From the NCBI RefSeq assembly GCF_025717605.1, contig NZ_JAJIRQ010000003.1:434001-498000 (forward strand): a stretch of 64,000 bases of DNA, in the 5' to 3' direction. Made by a program: the position numbers and the translations under genes. This document shows, piece by piece, positions 42,831 through 53,600 of the stretch. The notes under the pieces are model-generated. The model saw only the letters and a program-made list of their open reading frames with translations, ran no database searches and was not told the DNA's origin. This DNA comes from Paucibacter sp. TC2R-5 (GTDB taxonomy: Bacteria; Pseudomonadota; Gammaproteobacteria; Burkholderiales; Burkholderiaceae_C). The first letter of the stretch is position 1. Each line of letters opens with the position of its first letter.

Positions 42831-44537
42831 TTAAGTTGCGCCGTGGACTTCGGCCACGCGGGTGATGAACTCGTCGATGAAAATCTGCATATCGGACGAG
42901 ATGTTCTTGATCATGGCGGCCAGGTAGTTGTAAGCAAACAGCGCTGGAATCGCCACACCAAGGCCCGCCACAGTGGCCAACAAGGCCGAGGCAATACCCG
43001 GTGCGATTGCATTGACGTTGACGTCGCCGGCGGCGGCAATCGCGGCGAAGGTGATCATCACGCCGACCACGGTGCCCAGCAGACCCAGGAAAGGCCCGCC
43101 CGCAATCGCAATCGTCAGCAGCACCATGTTTGAATTCAATTGCGCGTTCTCGCGCACAAAGTCGGCGTCGACCGAGGCCTTCACCGCATTCATGGCCGGG
43201 CCAGTCAAGATCGGGCCATCGGGCTGCCCAATGCTGCGTTTATCCAATTGGAAGACGCCGGCCTTGTAAAGCCGGAACAGCGGCGAATGCTTATGGTCGG
43301 CACCATTGGCGAGTGTCAGCAAATCCTTGTCGGCATTCCGAAAGCGTTTGAGGAAGCTGAGGTTGTCTTTGGCTGCGCGGCTGACCAACACCGCCTTGGC
43401 GACCGTGACCCAAGCCGCGATCACGAACATGATGCCAAGGATGATGATCACCACCCAGGCGTCGGTGGTCAGGTTCTTGACCAGAATGGCCATATGGCCG
43501 CCATGCTCCTCGCCCTCGGCGCTGTCGGCCGACTCTTTTTGCGCGGCCACCAGCTTGCTCTCGGCCCCTTGCGCGCCCGCCGACACCGCCAGCCAATCGG
43601 CGCTGCGCAGGTTGCTTGAAACCACCAACTCATCCAGCAGGCCCTGCGCACCATTGCCCACGCGCAGCTCGCTGCCCAGCGAGGGGGTGTCCATATCACC
43701 TTGAGCGACCTGCACGCCGGCAACAAACAAGGTCGCCTTGCCTAGGCCCAGACGCATCGCCAGATGGGTCCACTTACCGGCCACCAACTCGCCTCCGGCC
43801 AACTCCGTCTTGCCTGAACTGAGCTGCAATTTGCCCTGCTTGACGGCCAGATTCAGCCCGCCCCACTCCAACAAGCCGGCACGCGCCACATCGGTCAATT
43901 TGACCCACAAGCTGATGGTCAGCTGATTGCCGCCATCAACAATTGCTTTGTCACTTAAAGGGTAGGTGATCGGCTTGCCATCGAGCTTGGCACTCGCGGC
44001 AAGCAGCCCATTGGCATCCACCGCCACGGGATTGACAGGCTTCACACCGCCCTGATGATCGGCGCCGGTGGGGTTCTTATCGCTGAAGTGAAATGCCGCC
44101 AAAGTGGCAGCATCGAAACCAGCCGCCGCGACCGAGTCCCCAGGGTCCTTTTCAGCCTTGGCGTTGCCGGCATAGACATAAAACTGATTCTTGTCGCTGC
44201 CCGGCAGCACGCTGGGCATCTGCACCCACAACACAGCCAACTCGTTGGCATTGTCAAAGCGCTCGACACTGAATTTAAGCGGTGTTTTGTCATCCGCTGC
44301 CAGCACCCGCAAGTCGCTGCCATCTTCCTTGGCGCTCAGGAAATCAAAATTGCCCGAGTGCAAGCGCACCGCCACCGCCACATTGCTGGCAGCCTCCTTG
44401 GTCTCCAGACCCTGGGTCGAAGTATTCAGCGTGATGCGGGTACGCTGCGACCAGTCGGCATTCCACCAAGCATGAGCGGCGCCCGGCAGGGCGATGCCGC
44501 TGATGGCCAGGGCGAGGCCGAGTATTGCTTTGCGCAT
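42831..44537 (-). CDS. DUF2341/LamG-like domain fused to an ExbB/TolQ proton channel
   Basis: A 568-residue fusion. A signal peptide (LALAISGIALPGAAHAWW) leads into a DUF2341 domain (residues about 24-150: WWNADWSQRTRITLNTS, then VLWVQMPSVLPGSDKNQFYV) and a LamG/concanavalin-like beta sandwich (residues about 155-330: LTISLWVKLTDVARAGLLEW; LGNGAQ-type turns). Then an ExbB/TolQ channel (residues about 350-568): one helix VVIIILGIMFVIAAWVTVAK and two C-terminal helices (GGPFLGLLGTVVGVMITFAA and ALLATVAGLGVAIPALFAYN). Ordinary ExbB is about 240 residues, so a sugar- or matrix-sensing domain is attached on the periplasmic side. First gene of the ExbB-ExbD-ExbD-TonB group. Confidence 0.9.
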   Translation of the reverse strand: MRKAILGLALAISGIALPGAAHAWWNADWSQRTRITLNTSTQGLETKEAASNVAVAVRLHSGNFDFLSAKEDGSDLRVLAADDKTPLKFSVERFDNANELAVLWVQMPSVLPGSDKNQFYVYAGNAKAEKDPGDSVAAAGFDAATLAAFHFSDKNPTGADHQGGVKPVNPVAVDANGLLAASAKLDGKPITYPLSDKAIVDGGNQLTISLWVKLTDVARAGLLEWGGLNLAVKQGKLQLSSGKTELAGGELVAGKWTHLAMRLGLGKATLFVAGVQVAQGDMDTPSLGSELRVGNGAQGLLDELVVSSNLRSADWLAVSAGAQGAESKLVAAQKESADSAEGEEHGGHMAILVKNLTTDAWVVIIILGIMFVIAAWVTVAKAVLVSRAAKDNLSFLKRFRNADKDLLTLANGADHKHSPLFRLYKAGVFQLDKRSIGQPDGPILTGPAMNAVKASVDADFVRENAQLNSNMVLLTIAIAGGPFLGLLGTVVGVMITFAAIAAAGDVNVNAIAPGIASALLATVAGLGVAIPALFAYNYLAAMIKNISSDMQIFIDEFITRVAEVHGAT

Positions 44538-44606
44538 AAAAATGATCCTGAATCAGTAAATTGGCTGTGATTGGGTTGACGCGTATTGAGAGCCCGAGGG
44601 CGGCCC

Positions 44607-47600
44607 CTACTTCTTGTTTTTCTTCTTCTCTTCGCAATCGCTACCGGTGCTGTTGCCGTTGGCGTCACGGCATTCCGTCTCGTCTGGCCCGTAGCCGAGT
44701 GCATCGACGGTCAGGGCCAAGTTGCCGGCGGCAGCTGAGACAGCGGCCTTGGCCACATCGTCATCTTTTGGCGTGCTATTGGCGGGCGCCGCCACGCTTC
44801 CGAGGGATGGTGCGGCCACCGCCACTTGCGCCCCCGTGACCGCACCCGAGGCAGAAATATTGCCGGCATTGAGCACCACCGGTGCGACCACTAGCACCGC
44901 GCCGGTAGAGCGCACACCCGCATCACCGGCGTCAAAAATGCCCCGGGGCGCAACCGCAAACACGTCGCTATTGGGTTGATCGTCCCGCGTCTTCAGCGTC
45001 GCAATGCCTGAGCCCGCAATCGATCCCGAAACATCCACCTTGATATTGCCGTTAGGGTCAATCGTGATCAAAGGCGGCGGCGCCGAGGATGCGGTCTTGG
45101 CGCCGCGACCGGCATCGATATTGCCGGCTTGTGACGCCAAGGTGATGTCGCCACCACCGACGGTGAAGACGCGCCCCTGGTTGACCAGGAAATCATTCTT
45201 GACCAAGGCTCGTTCGGCTCCGCCTCGGATCGTGAAGATGCCTTGCTCAGACGCCTTCTTGTTCGCAACACCTTGCGTCAGCCCGGCAAAGACACTGCCT
45301 GCCGGCGCCAGCAGATCGATCGCTCCGCCTTGCTCGGTCTTGACCTGGCTGGCAAACAAGGAAATGTCACCGCCCGAAGAGCTAGCCGCGCCAGGCAACA
45401 GGCTGGCGATCAAACCATCGAAGACCTTCAGACTGGACTTGATCACCTGATTGTCTTTGTCCTTCTGGCCCAGCTTTGAGGTCTCCACTACGCGAGCAAA
45501 GAAACTGGCCTTCAGCGCTTCGGTGTCGCCGCTTGTGAGCGCCTGATTCAGCTGCTTGGCGCTGGCTGCCAATCTGGCGGCCACACCCTGATGAGCAGCC
45601 AGAAACTGGGTCTGCTTGTCAATGTCAAGGTCTCTGAACGCCCCCCAAATCAACTCGATTGGAGCAGTTGCGGCCAGCGTCGGTTTGAGCCCGTGCACAA
45701 ACTTGGCCAGGGCTTCCCGATCTGCCACCGCCGGATTAACAGCCAGGAACTGGGCCTGCTTGTCGCTGTCAAGATCTCTGAATGCCGCCCAAACAAGCTC
45801 GCTCGACGCAGCTTCGGCCAGCGTCGGTTTGAAGCCGCGCACAAATTTGGCCAAGGCTTCACGATCGGCTTTCGACTCCACGTCATAGGCCGAACCATAG
45901 AGATTGGCCTTGGCGACATAAGCCGCGTAGTCAAGCCGACCGCCGCCCGCCATGACTTGCAAGCCTGCGCCCCCCTCGGGCAGATAGGCGTTCTCCAGAT
46001 TGCCTCGCGTGACCAAACCATTGGCATTGCCCAAGTCGACATGGCGGCCTGCACTCAGATCCACTTGGCCCGGTCCGGTGAACACATGCGTCACCAAACT
46101 GTTCACCGCCGTCGTGCTGTCGACGAAATCGCGCCCGGCGCTCACCCGGGTGACGTCGCTGGCACTGTTCTGCTGGATATTCAGCCCCAGATCTTTGATA
46201 TCGCGACCTGCCAAGATCTCGGCAGCTTTGGGCAGGCGAATGGTCAATGCAGCCCCGACATCGCCAACAAGATCGCCGGTAGCGGCAATCAAGCGCACCG
46301 GCTGGCTATCACCTGCATGTAGCTGGCCGGCCTTGTGAGAAGCAATGCCGTCAGCGTTTTGCCCAGCGACACTGAAGCCTGTCAGCACGCTGAGATCACT
46401 GCCCGACAAGATCCGCGGTGCGTCCATTCGGGTCATCGCTTGCGGATCGTTGTCCAGCATGCGGATGGCCCCATTCGCGCCGGTGTTCAATGTCAAGCTT
46501 TTAGCCGCGATCAGCTCCAGTTGACCATTGCTGCGCGGCGCTACAACGAAACCATTGTTGGTGGCCAAATTACCGCTGGCCGCCACTGCCTTGAATTCGG
46601 CCGGCGCCAGGGAATACAAGCGCTGGAAAGGAATCGACGCGTCGTCCAGCAAATTGCCCACACCATCGACATTGACCGCATCTTTGGCCATGCCTATCGA
46701 GGTCTTTGGGGAAGCCAAAGCTGCGATGTCATTCGATAACAAGACATCGCCACCCATGGCGAGCAGATTCACCGCACTACTCGTCCCATAGGTCGAGAAA
46801 TTGCTGAATTGCGCATAGTTCTTGCGGAATGCAATCGCCTCTGGATACTGACCGGCCGGACTGATGGCCTCCCAACGCGCGTCGAACAGAGGCGTGAACT
46901 GTTCCAGCGGGTGCTTGGGATCATCTTTCACCACACCGCTGTTGATGCCGCTTTGTTCGGTCATCATTGGGTTGTAGCTGGCCTCAATGGCCAGGTCCTG
47001 CCCCGCAGTCAGCTCGAAACGCGCATCGCCCAAGGCCAGCACCGGCTTCAAAGGCGTTACCGGAATAAGCTGATTGGCCGGGTCCTTGCTCGGGTCGACA
47101 AAGCTTGAGCTCGGTCCGCCAGAAATCGAACCCTGCGCCGACAATCGACCCAAGCCTTTTTGCACGTAAAAGGCACCGCCCTGAATAGTCGCGCCGGCCT
47201 GCACCAGCAGATCGCCGCCGCCCTGCTCCTGGAGTGCCGCCTGGCCAGCCAGTTTATTCACCGGCATATAGGCGCTGGTCGCCACGCTCGCGGGCAAATC
47301 ACTGACATTGCGGCCAGCGCGCACGCTCAAATCACCGCCACCGAGGGTGGCCAAGCCCTGATTGAAATAGTCTGGGCGGGCCCACCAGGCGCTGCTCAAC
47401 TTGCTGCCATCGGCCAGGCTTTCAAACACGGTATTGCCCTCGGCGTCCAACTGACTGCGGCCCTGTCTGAATAACCAGTTATTCACCAGCGGCGACACCG
47501 TGCGCGGCAGGAGGACAATGCTGCCAGCCACCGCCGGGGTAATCAGCTTGGTCAGATCATCAACTTCTTGGCCCGTTGTGCGGTCAATCTTCTTTTGATA

Positions 47601-50600
47601 TTCGGCCGCCGTACCCTGATTGCGGTAATACCAATCGGCGCCCAAGTTATGGGGTCCGACCACATCCCGTTCGGCCGCCATCGTGATGGCGCCACCGTCA
47701 CGGGCAAAGACGGCCGGACTCAATGTGCCGGCCGCAGCACCATAGTGAATATTGAGCTGATTCAGCGGCGCTAAGGCGCTTGCACTCAAGTCGGCCACGC
47801 CGCCGGTGTAAATGGTGGCACCGTAAACGCTGACCTTGTAGCGACCTGTGTCATCTCCCGCACCAGGCAACAGCTTGTCGTAAATCAAGGGGGTCCCCTT
47901 GGTATCCAGGTCGCTACCGCCCTTGACATAGAACTTGGCCATGTCCAGCGTAACGTCGCGGCCCGAGGCAATGTCGATGCGTCCCGTGCCGGTACGCAGC
48001 AAACTGACCGGCGCATCGGTATTCTTCAACGGTGCAGCCGAAGTAGGGCTGCGATCAGCAAAGCCCAGGTGCACATCACCGCGCGTCAAACTTGCGTTTA
48101 CCGCCATAGGATTGGCTGACGTGAAATCGCCCCCCCCGATCAGACGCAAGCTCGAGGAAGCGGCCGAGTCCAAGGCCCAGTTAGGCATGGACAGCTTGTC
48201 ATCGGAGGGCTTGACAAAGCCATCACTGATGGAGCCCAAGACATTCAAGTTGCCCGCGGCACGCAGCGTCAGTTCGATCGGCTGGCCTTCAAAGCGCCAT
48301 TCGTTCAAATTCCAACCCCGGTCTACCGCTTTGGCGGCAAACTCATTCACGGACACGGTCAGATCGCCTGTGTTGTCACCCGCCAGTGAGCGAACTTCGA
48401 TGCCAGGGCGCAGCTTGACATCGCCCGCCTTCAAACGGTCCAGCACGGCCACTCCTGCGCTGGCGAACCTGCCCGCGTCAAGATACATCTGACCGGTATT
48501 ACCGGCGTCAAGGTTGCTCGTGCTATCCGCGTTGGCAGAGACCGTGCTCGCTTGATAAACCTTGAAGCCTTCAATCTCGGTCGTACGGCTGTTTTTGATA
48601 TTCGTCTTCAAACTGGCCACGGCAACATCCTGACCGTTTGCCAGTTGAGGCGCCCGCAAGGTCACGCTGCCATTGCGATCGGCACCATCGACGCCATCGA
48701 TCACAGCCCTGATACCGGCCACATCAATACTGCCGCCGTCCAAGTGAATGCTCGCGCCCCCGTTCATCGAGCCGGCTGCCGAACCATCGCGGTTGGAGCT
48801 GCCGATCACCACCCGGCCGCCATTGCCGACTGATCCCGCATCACCAAGCGGCGTCTTTGTCGCCTTGGCGCGCAAACTGACATCGCCACTCAGGATGACC
48901 TGTCCGCGATTGGCGCTGGCATCGGCGTTGGTCGCATACAACTCGATGCTGCCACCCTTGGGGCCTGAGGCGTCGAGCAGGGCGTCACCGCCCAGCAAAA
49001 TATTGCCGTTGTCGGCGGCGATCAGCAGGCTGCGCGCAATCACCTTGTCTTTACCCTCAAGCCGCACATCGCCCTGAGCGAAGTTGAACTGCCGGGACTC
49101 GGTAAATCCCGTTTCATTCAATTTGCGATTGAGTTGCCCGAATTCGCCGCCAGCACCCGCATCTGGCGCATGCATCACAAACTGGCCTTGAGCAGGCAAA
49201 TCACCGCCGACAAGGGCCGAAGCGTTGCCCTTCAAGGTCCCGTCCAATTGGACCTGCCTGGCGGCGCCCACCAGCAAAGACCCAGCTGCCGCAGCCGTCG
49301 CCGAGACATCTAAAGTGGCTGCCGATCCAAGCTTGACCCTGCCGCCTTGCAAGCTGATCGTACCTCCAGGTGTAGCAACCTTTGCACTGCCGAAACCCAA
49401 ACCTAAACCTGCGCTGGAGATCGTGCCGCTGCGCACATCCAGGATATCGTCCGCACGCATGGCCACCGTACCTGACGGCGCAGTGATCAACGCATTGGAT
49501 GTGATGTTTGTGCCCACAAAGCTAAGCTTTGCGCCCAGTCCAGGTGCCGCAACCGGCGCCAAGGGATTCGCCACTTGCGCCAAGCGCATATCGCCGCCAG
49601 CATTGAATTCGGCATCACTGGCCGCCATGGCACTGAAGCGGCCGGCCGCCATCAGCAGATTGCCTTCGGTAGACAATTGCCCACCATGTCCGGTGGCGAA
49701 AATCTGGCTTTGCGCATTCAGCGACACATCGGCAAAGTCGCGCAGCGCAAAGCTCTGGCTACCGATCGCGATGGCCTTGGCCTGCACTGTCAAGCTGCCG
49801 GTCTTTTCGGCACCCACGGTCTGAACAGCGGCAGCCCCGTCAAATAGGACGGCACCGGCCATAAAGTTCGCGGTGCCACCGTGGTTTTGCAAGCCAGCAG
49901 CCTTGAAGCTGAGCTGATCCAGCGTCGCACTGCCTAGCTGTACATCGCCATACAGGCCAATATTGTTGCCATAGCTATTGAACGACAACTGCGACAAGCT
50001 ACCGAGGTCGCTCAACTTCTGATTGCTCAACAGCAGGCCGCCGTCTGCAGCCAATCCGCTCGGGAATTGCGAGCCCAGGCTGATGCTGGTAGCCCCGAAA
50101 CCCAGGGCCCCGCCCCTGGAGACCAACAAGTCGCCATCCAAGCTGATTCGTGCAGCGTCAAAGTAGGCAGAGCCGGCTGCAGCTACCGTCGAACCCGAGG
50201 CCAAATTGATGCTGCTCTTGCCACTCTGGCCTGAGCTACTGGTGACTTGTACCGCACCGGCGCCGCTTGCGCGCAGCAAGGCTGAAGACCCGCTGACAGT
50301 CAAGTCTTGAGGCGCGCGCTCCGGCGCTGTGCTGGCTTGCAGTGAGGCTCCCACATTCAGGTTGATCGCCTGATTTGCGCTCAGCAAGATATCCGAGCCT
50401 AGCAATGGATGCTGGGCATCGTTGTCCAATGTCACATTGGTTGCGCCGACATTCAAATTCAGTCCATTCGGGCCAGCGTTGCGCAGGCCGCCAAGCAGCA
50501 GACTGTCAGCGCCCAAATCGTTCAGTTTGCCGGCGACCAACCTGACGCCATTGCGAGCACCAACGCCGGCGATCGACACCACCTCAATATCCGGCGCTGA

Positions 50601-53600
50601 AATATCTGCAATACCAGCGCGACCGCCGTCCGCCTTGCCCAACAAAATTCGACTGTCAAAGTTCAGCGCGGTGCCTGTCAGGCCATTGCTCTCGAACATC
50701 AGATGCCCGCCATCGACCGGCAATTCGGGCACCGCCAGGCCATTTGCGAGCGCCTTGGCCTTGAAGTAACTGCTGGCATCGAAGGCGTCAAACGCTGACT
50801 TGCTGCGCACCACCTTTCCTGATGACAGCACAAAGCCCTGGGAGCGACTATTCGCCGCCGATGACAGCTTGCCCGCGACCAACATCGATCCGTCGGCGAG
50901 CGTGGTGTTATTGCTCGCCAACATGTCGCGGCTGCTGCTTGCCGCTTGGCTAACGCTATACCCCCCCGGAAGCAGCGCGTAATGTGCCGGCAACAAGGTG
51001 TAGTAGCCGGCCGGCAGGCCCGGGCTGGCCGATAGATAGATGCGATCGCCCGCTTGCAGCCCGCCGTCTCCATAGCTGGCATCAATAGGGGCGACCGAGC
51101 CGCTGAAGTTCGGATTAATGGCAAAGGTCTTGCTTGAATCCAGCACATCTTTGGAGCCGCCCTTGCCGGGCGTGAAGCCATAGGCGTAGAGCGAGCCGCC
51201 GCCCGACAAATCAAGCAAAGCGCCACGCGAGGCATTGATGGCCGTGGCATGCGAGGCGATGGCCTTGGACGGCAAGACGCGGTCGGTCGCGTAGGCGCTG
51301 GCACCTTGCGGGTTCTGCTTCAAGCTCACCACGGTGCCGTCGGCCAAGACCGCATCCCAGCTGCTGGCATTGGGCACACTGCCATTGTTCACCGAGCCCA
51401 GTGGCACCACACCGACACCGGCCACCGACGTGACACTGCCGTCCCGGTATTCCAAGTCCTGGGTCAAGACAGGGTCAAAGCCCGCATCCAGATTGCCCAG
51501 GCTAATGCTGCCAAACGGCGCCACCAGGCGACCCGCCTGGATGATGTGCGTCGCGATCGCACTCACACTGCCACCGGCAGACAAAACAGCCGGTGCACTA
51601 TTGCCAGCTTTGTTGCTGGAGGCAAAAGTCAGCGTACCCGATTCCCGCTCGCCCAAGACCGGAGCTACCTTCAACATGAAGTCACTCAAGGTGGTCGGAT
51701 AGGTTTGTGCGCTGCTCAAGCTGAGTTGGCCGGCCATCGTGAGGCTGCCGCTGACATAGCCGGCCGCCTGCTTCATGCCAGTCAGGCGAATGTCCTCGCG
51801 GGCCACCAAATCGGCCGAATGAAATCCCTGCAAAGCGCTATTGCCTATCAGGTCTATCGTGCCGGCGCTGACCTTCAAAAAGGCGTTGCCGCTGATGGGA
51901 TCAACCGGCTTGAGCGCCGTTCTGTCGATTTTCTTGATATCGTCGGCCGCTTGGGTGACGACTTGCTGCAGCGGGAGCAGGGGCTGTTGGCGGTTGAGTT
52001 CGGTGCTGCCCAATTGAACAAATGCCGCATTCAGGTTCAAAGAATAGCCGGCCGGCAACGTAGCCGAAGTCAGATCAATATTGCGGTCAGCCAATAGATT
52101 GGGCGCATTCAAAACCAATGAATCCGCTGCCGACAAGCTCAATGAAGCTCTGCCCAGATCAAAGTTCAAGGTGTCACTGCTCTTGAAATTGAGCCGGCCA
52201 AAGCCACCCGCAGAAAAACTGCTCGCCGTGATCCAGCCCTGATTGATCAAGCGCGAATTGCTGCCGCTGCTGCCAGTGCCAAGCAAATGATTTTTGGCGT
52301 CGAAAATCGGCTGTCCAGCAACCAGCACCGTCGGCACAACGCCGCTGGCCGGGGCTTTTGAAGACAAGGTCAGTTGAACCGGAAAGTAATCCGTGGTGAC
52401 GAAGGCCGTAGGTTTGCCACTGCCGTCCGGCCGCGTCGACACTGTTCTCTCCTCGCTGCCCTCACCTTCCAACGCAACGGTCAAGGATCCGCCTCGGCTA
52501 TTGGCCCCGCCGGCAGAACCGGACAGCGAGCCATCGAACAGCAATCCGCTGCTGGCACGCATATCGATACGCCCGCCGGCGCTGGAAACAAGCTCGGGCG
52601 ATGTCACTGCGCCGGCGGCTCTGAACGATAGGTCGCGGGCGCTGATGCCGTCGACGCTGAGCTCCGCACCCTTCTCGGCCACGATATAGCCATTCAAAGC
52701 CGAGAATATGCCTCCATCCTTGACGCTACCAATGGTGATACTGCCACCCGCGAGCAAATCACCGCTGCTGATGCCATCACCACCGGTAAACAGGCGCTCC
52801 CGGCTGCCATTCGCCAACAGCTTGGCTTTGGGCCCGAGCCATACATAGCTATCAGTCGCACTGCTCTGGTCCAGCAACAGTGAAATTTGGCCTGCTGGCG
52901 CATTCAAAGTCCCCTGCACCTTGATGCCCTGCCCGGCCAAAAGGCCCAGCTTGGCTGCCGGGTCCATTAGCACTTGCGCGCCGGCATCGACCGAGATCAG
53001 GCCGGTGCTGAACGGTTTCTGGCTGAGGTTGAAATCCGCACGCAGCGACAGGTCGGTGCTGGGCCTGACAGCACCCGCACTTGCCAAGTCCAGCAATACC
53101 GGCGCCGCGACGCGGCTCATGGCGGCCGATGGCAGTTCACTGGCGGCCGATGCAAGCTGCCAGCTGAGCGCTTTCGGGCTGATCACATTGCCTGCCAAGA
53201 CGGTCAGATTGCCATGGGCAATCAGGCTGTAATTGCTAAACCCACCCTGTTGAAAGAATTCTGGAGACAGGGATACATCGTCGCCGGAGATATTGCTCTG
53301 ACCCTTGCCTAGCCAGATATTGCGGCCCAACAAACTCAAGGAACCACCGCTCGCGAAACCATAAGCGCTGAGTTTCAGATCCGAACCCAGTCGCAAGATC
53401 TGCGTGCCCTTGACCTTGGGGTCGCCAAAGGCAATCGAGCCTGCCGATCCTTGACGCAGGATGCCGGCCTTGTTCATCCAAGCGCCGGCCGAAACGTCGA
53501 CACTGAACTTATTGCCGACCACCAACAAATTGTCTGCAGTGCTGCTGAATGTGCCGCCCTTGAGCAAGAGTGGCGTCATGGGATTGCCGGCCGCATCAAG

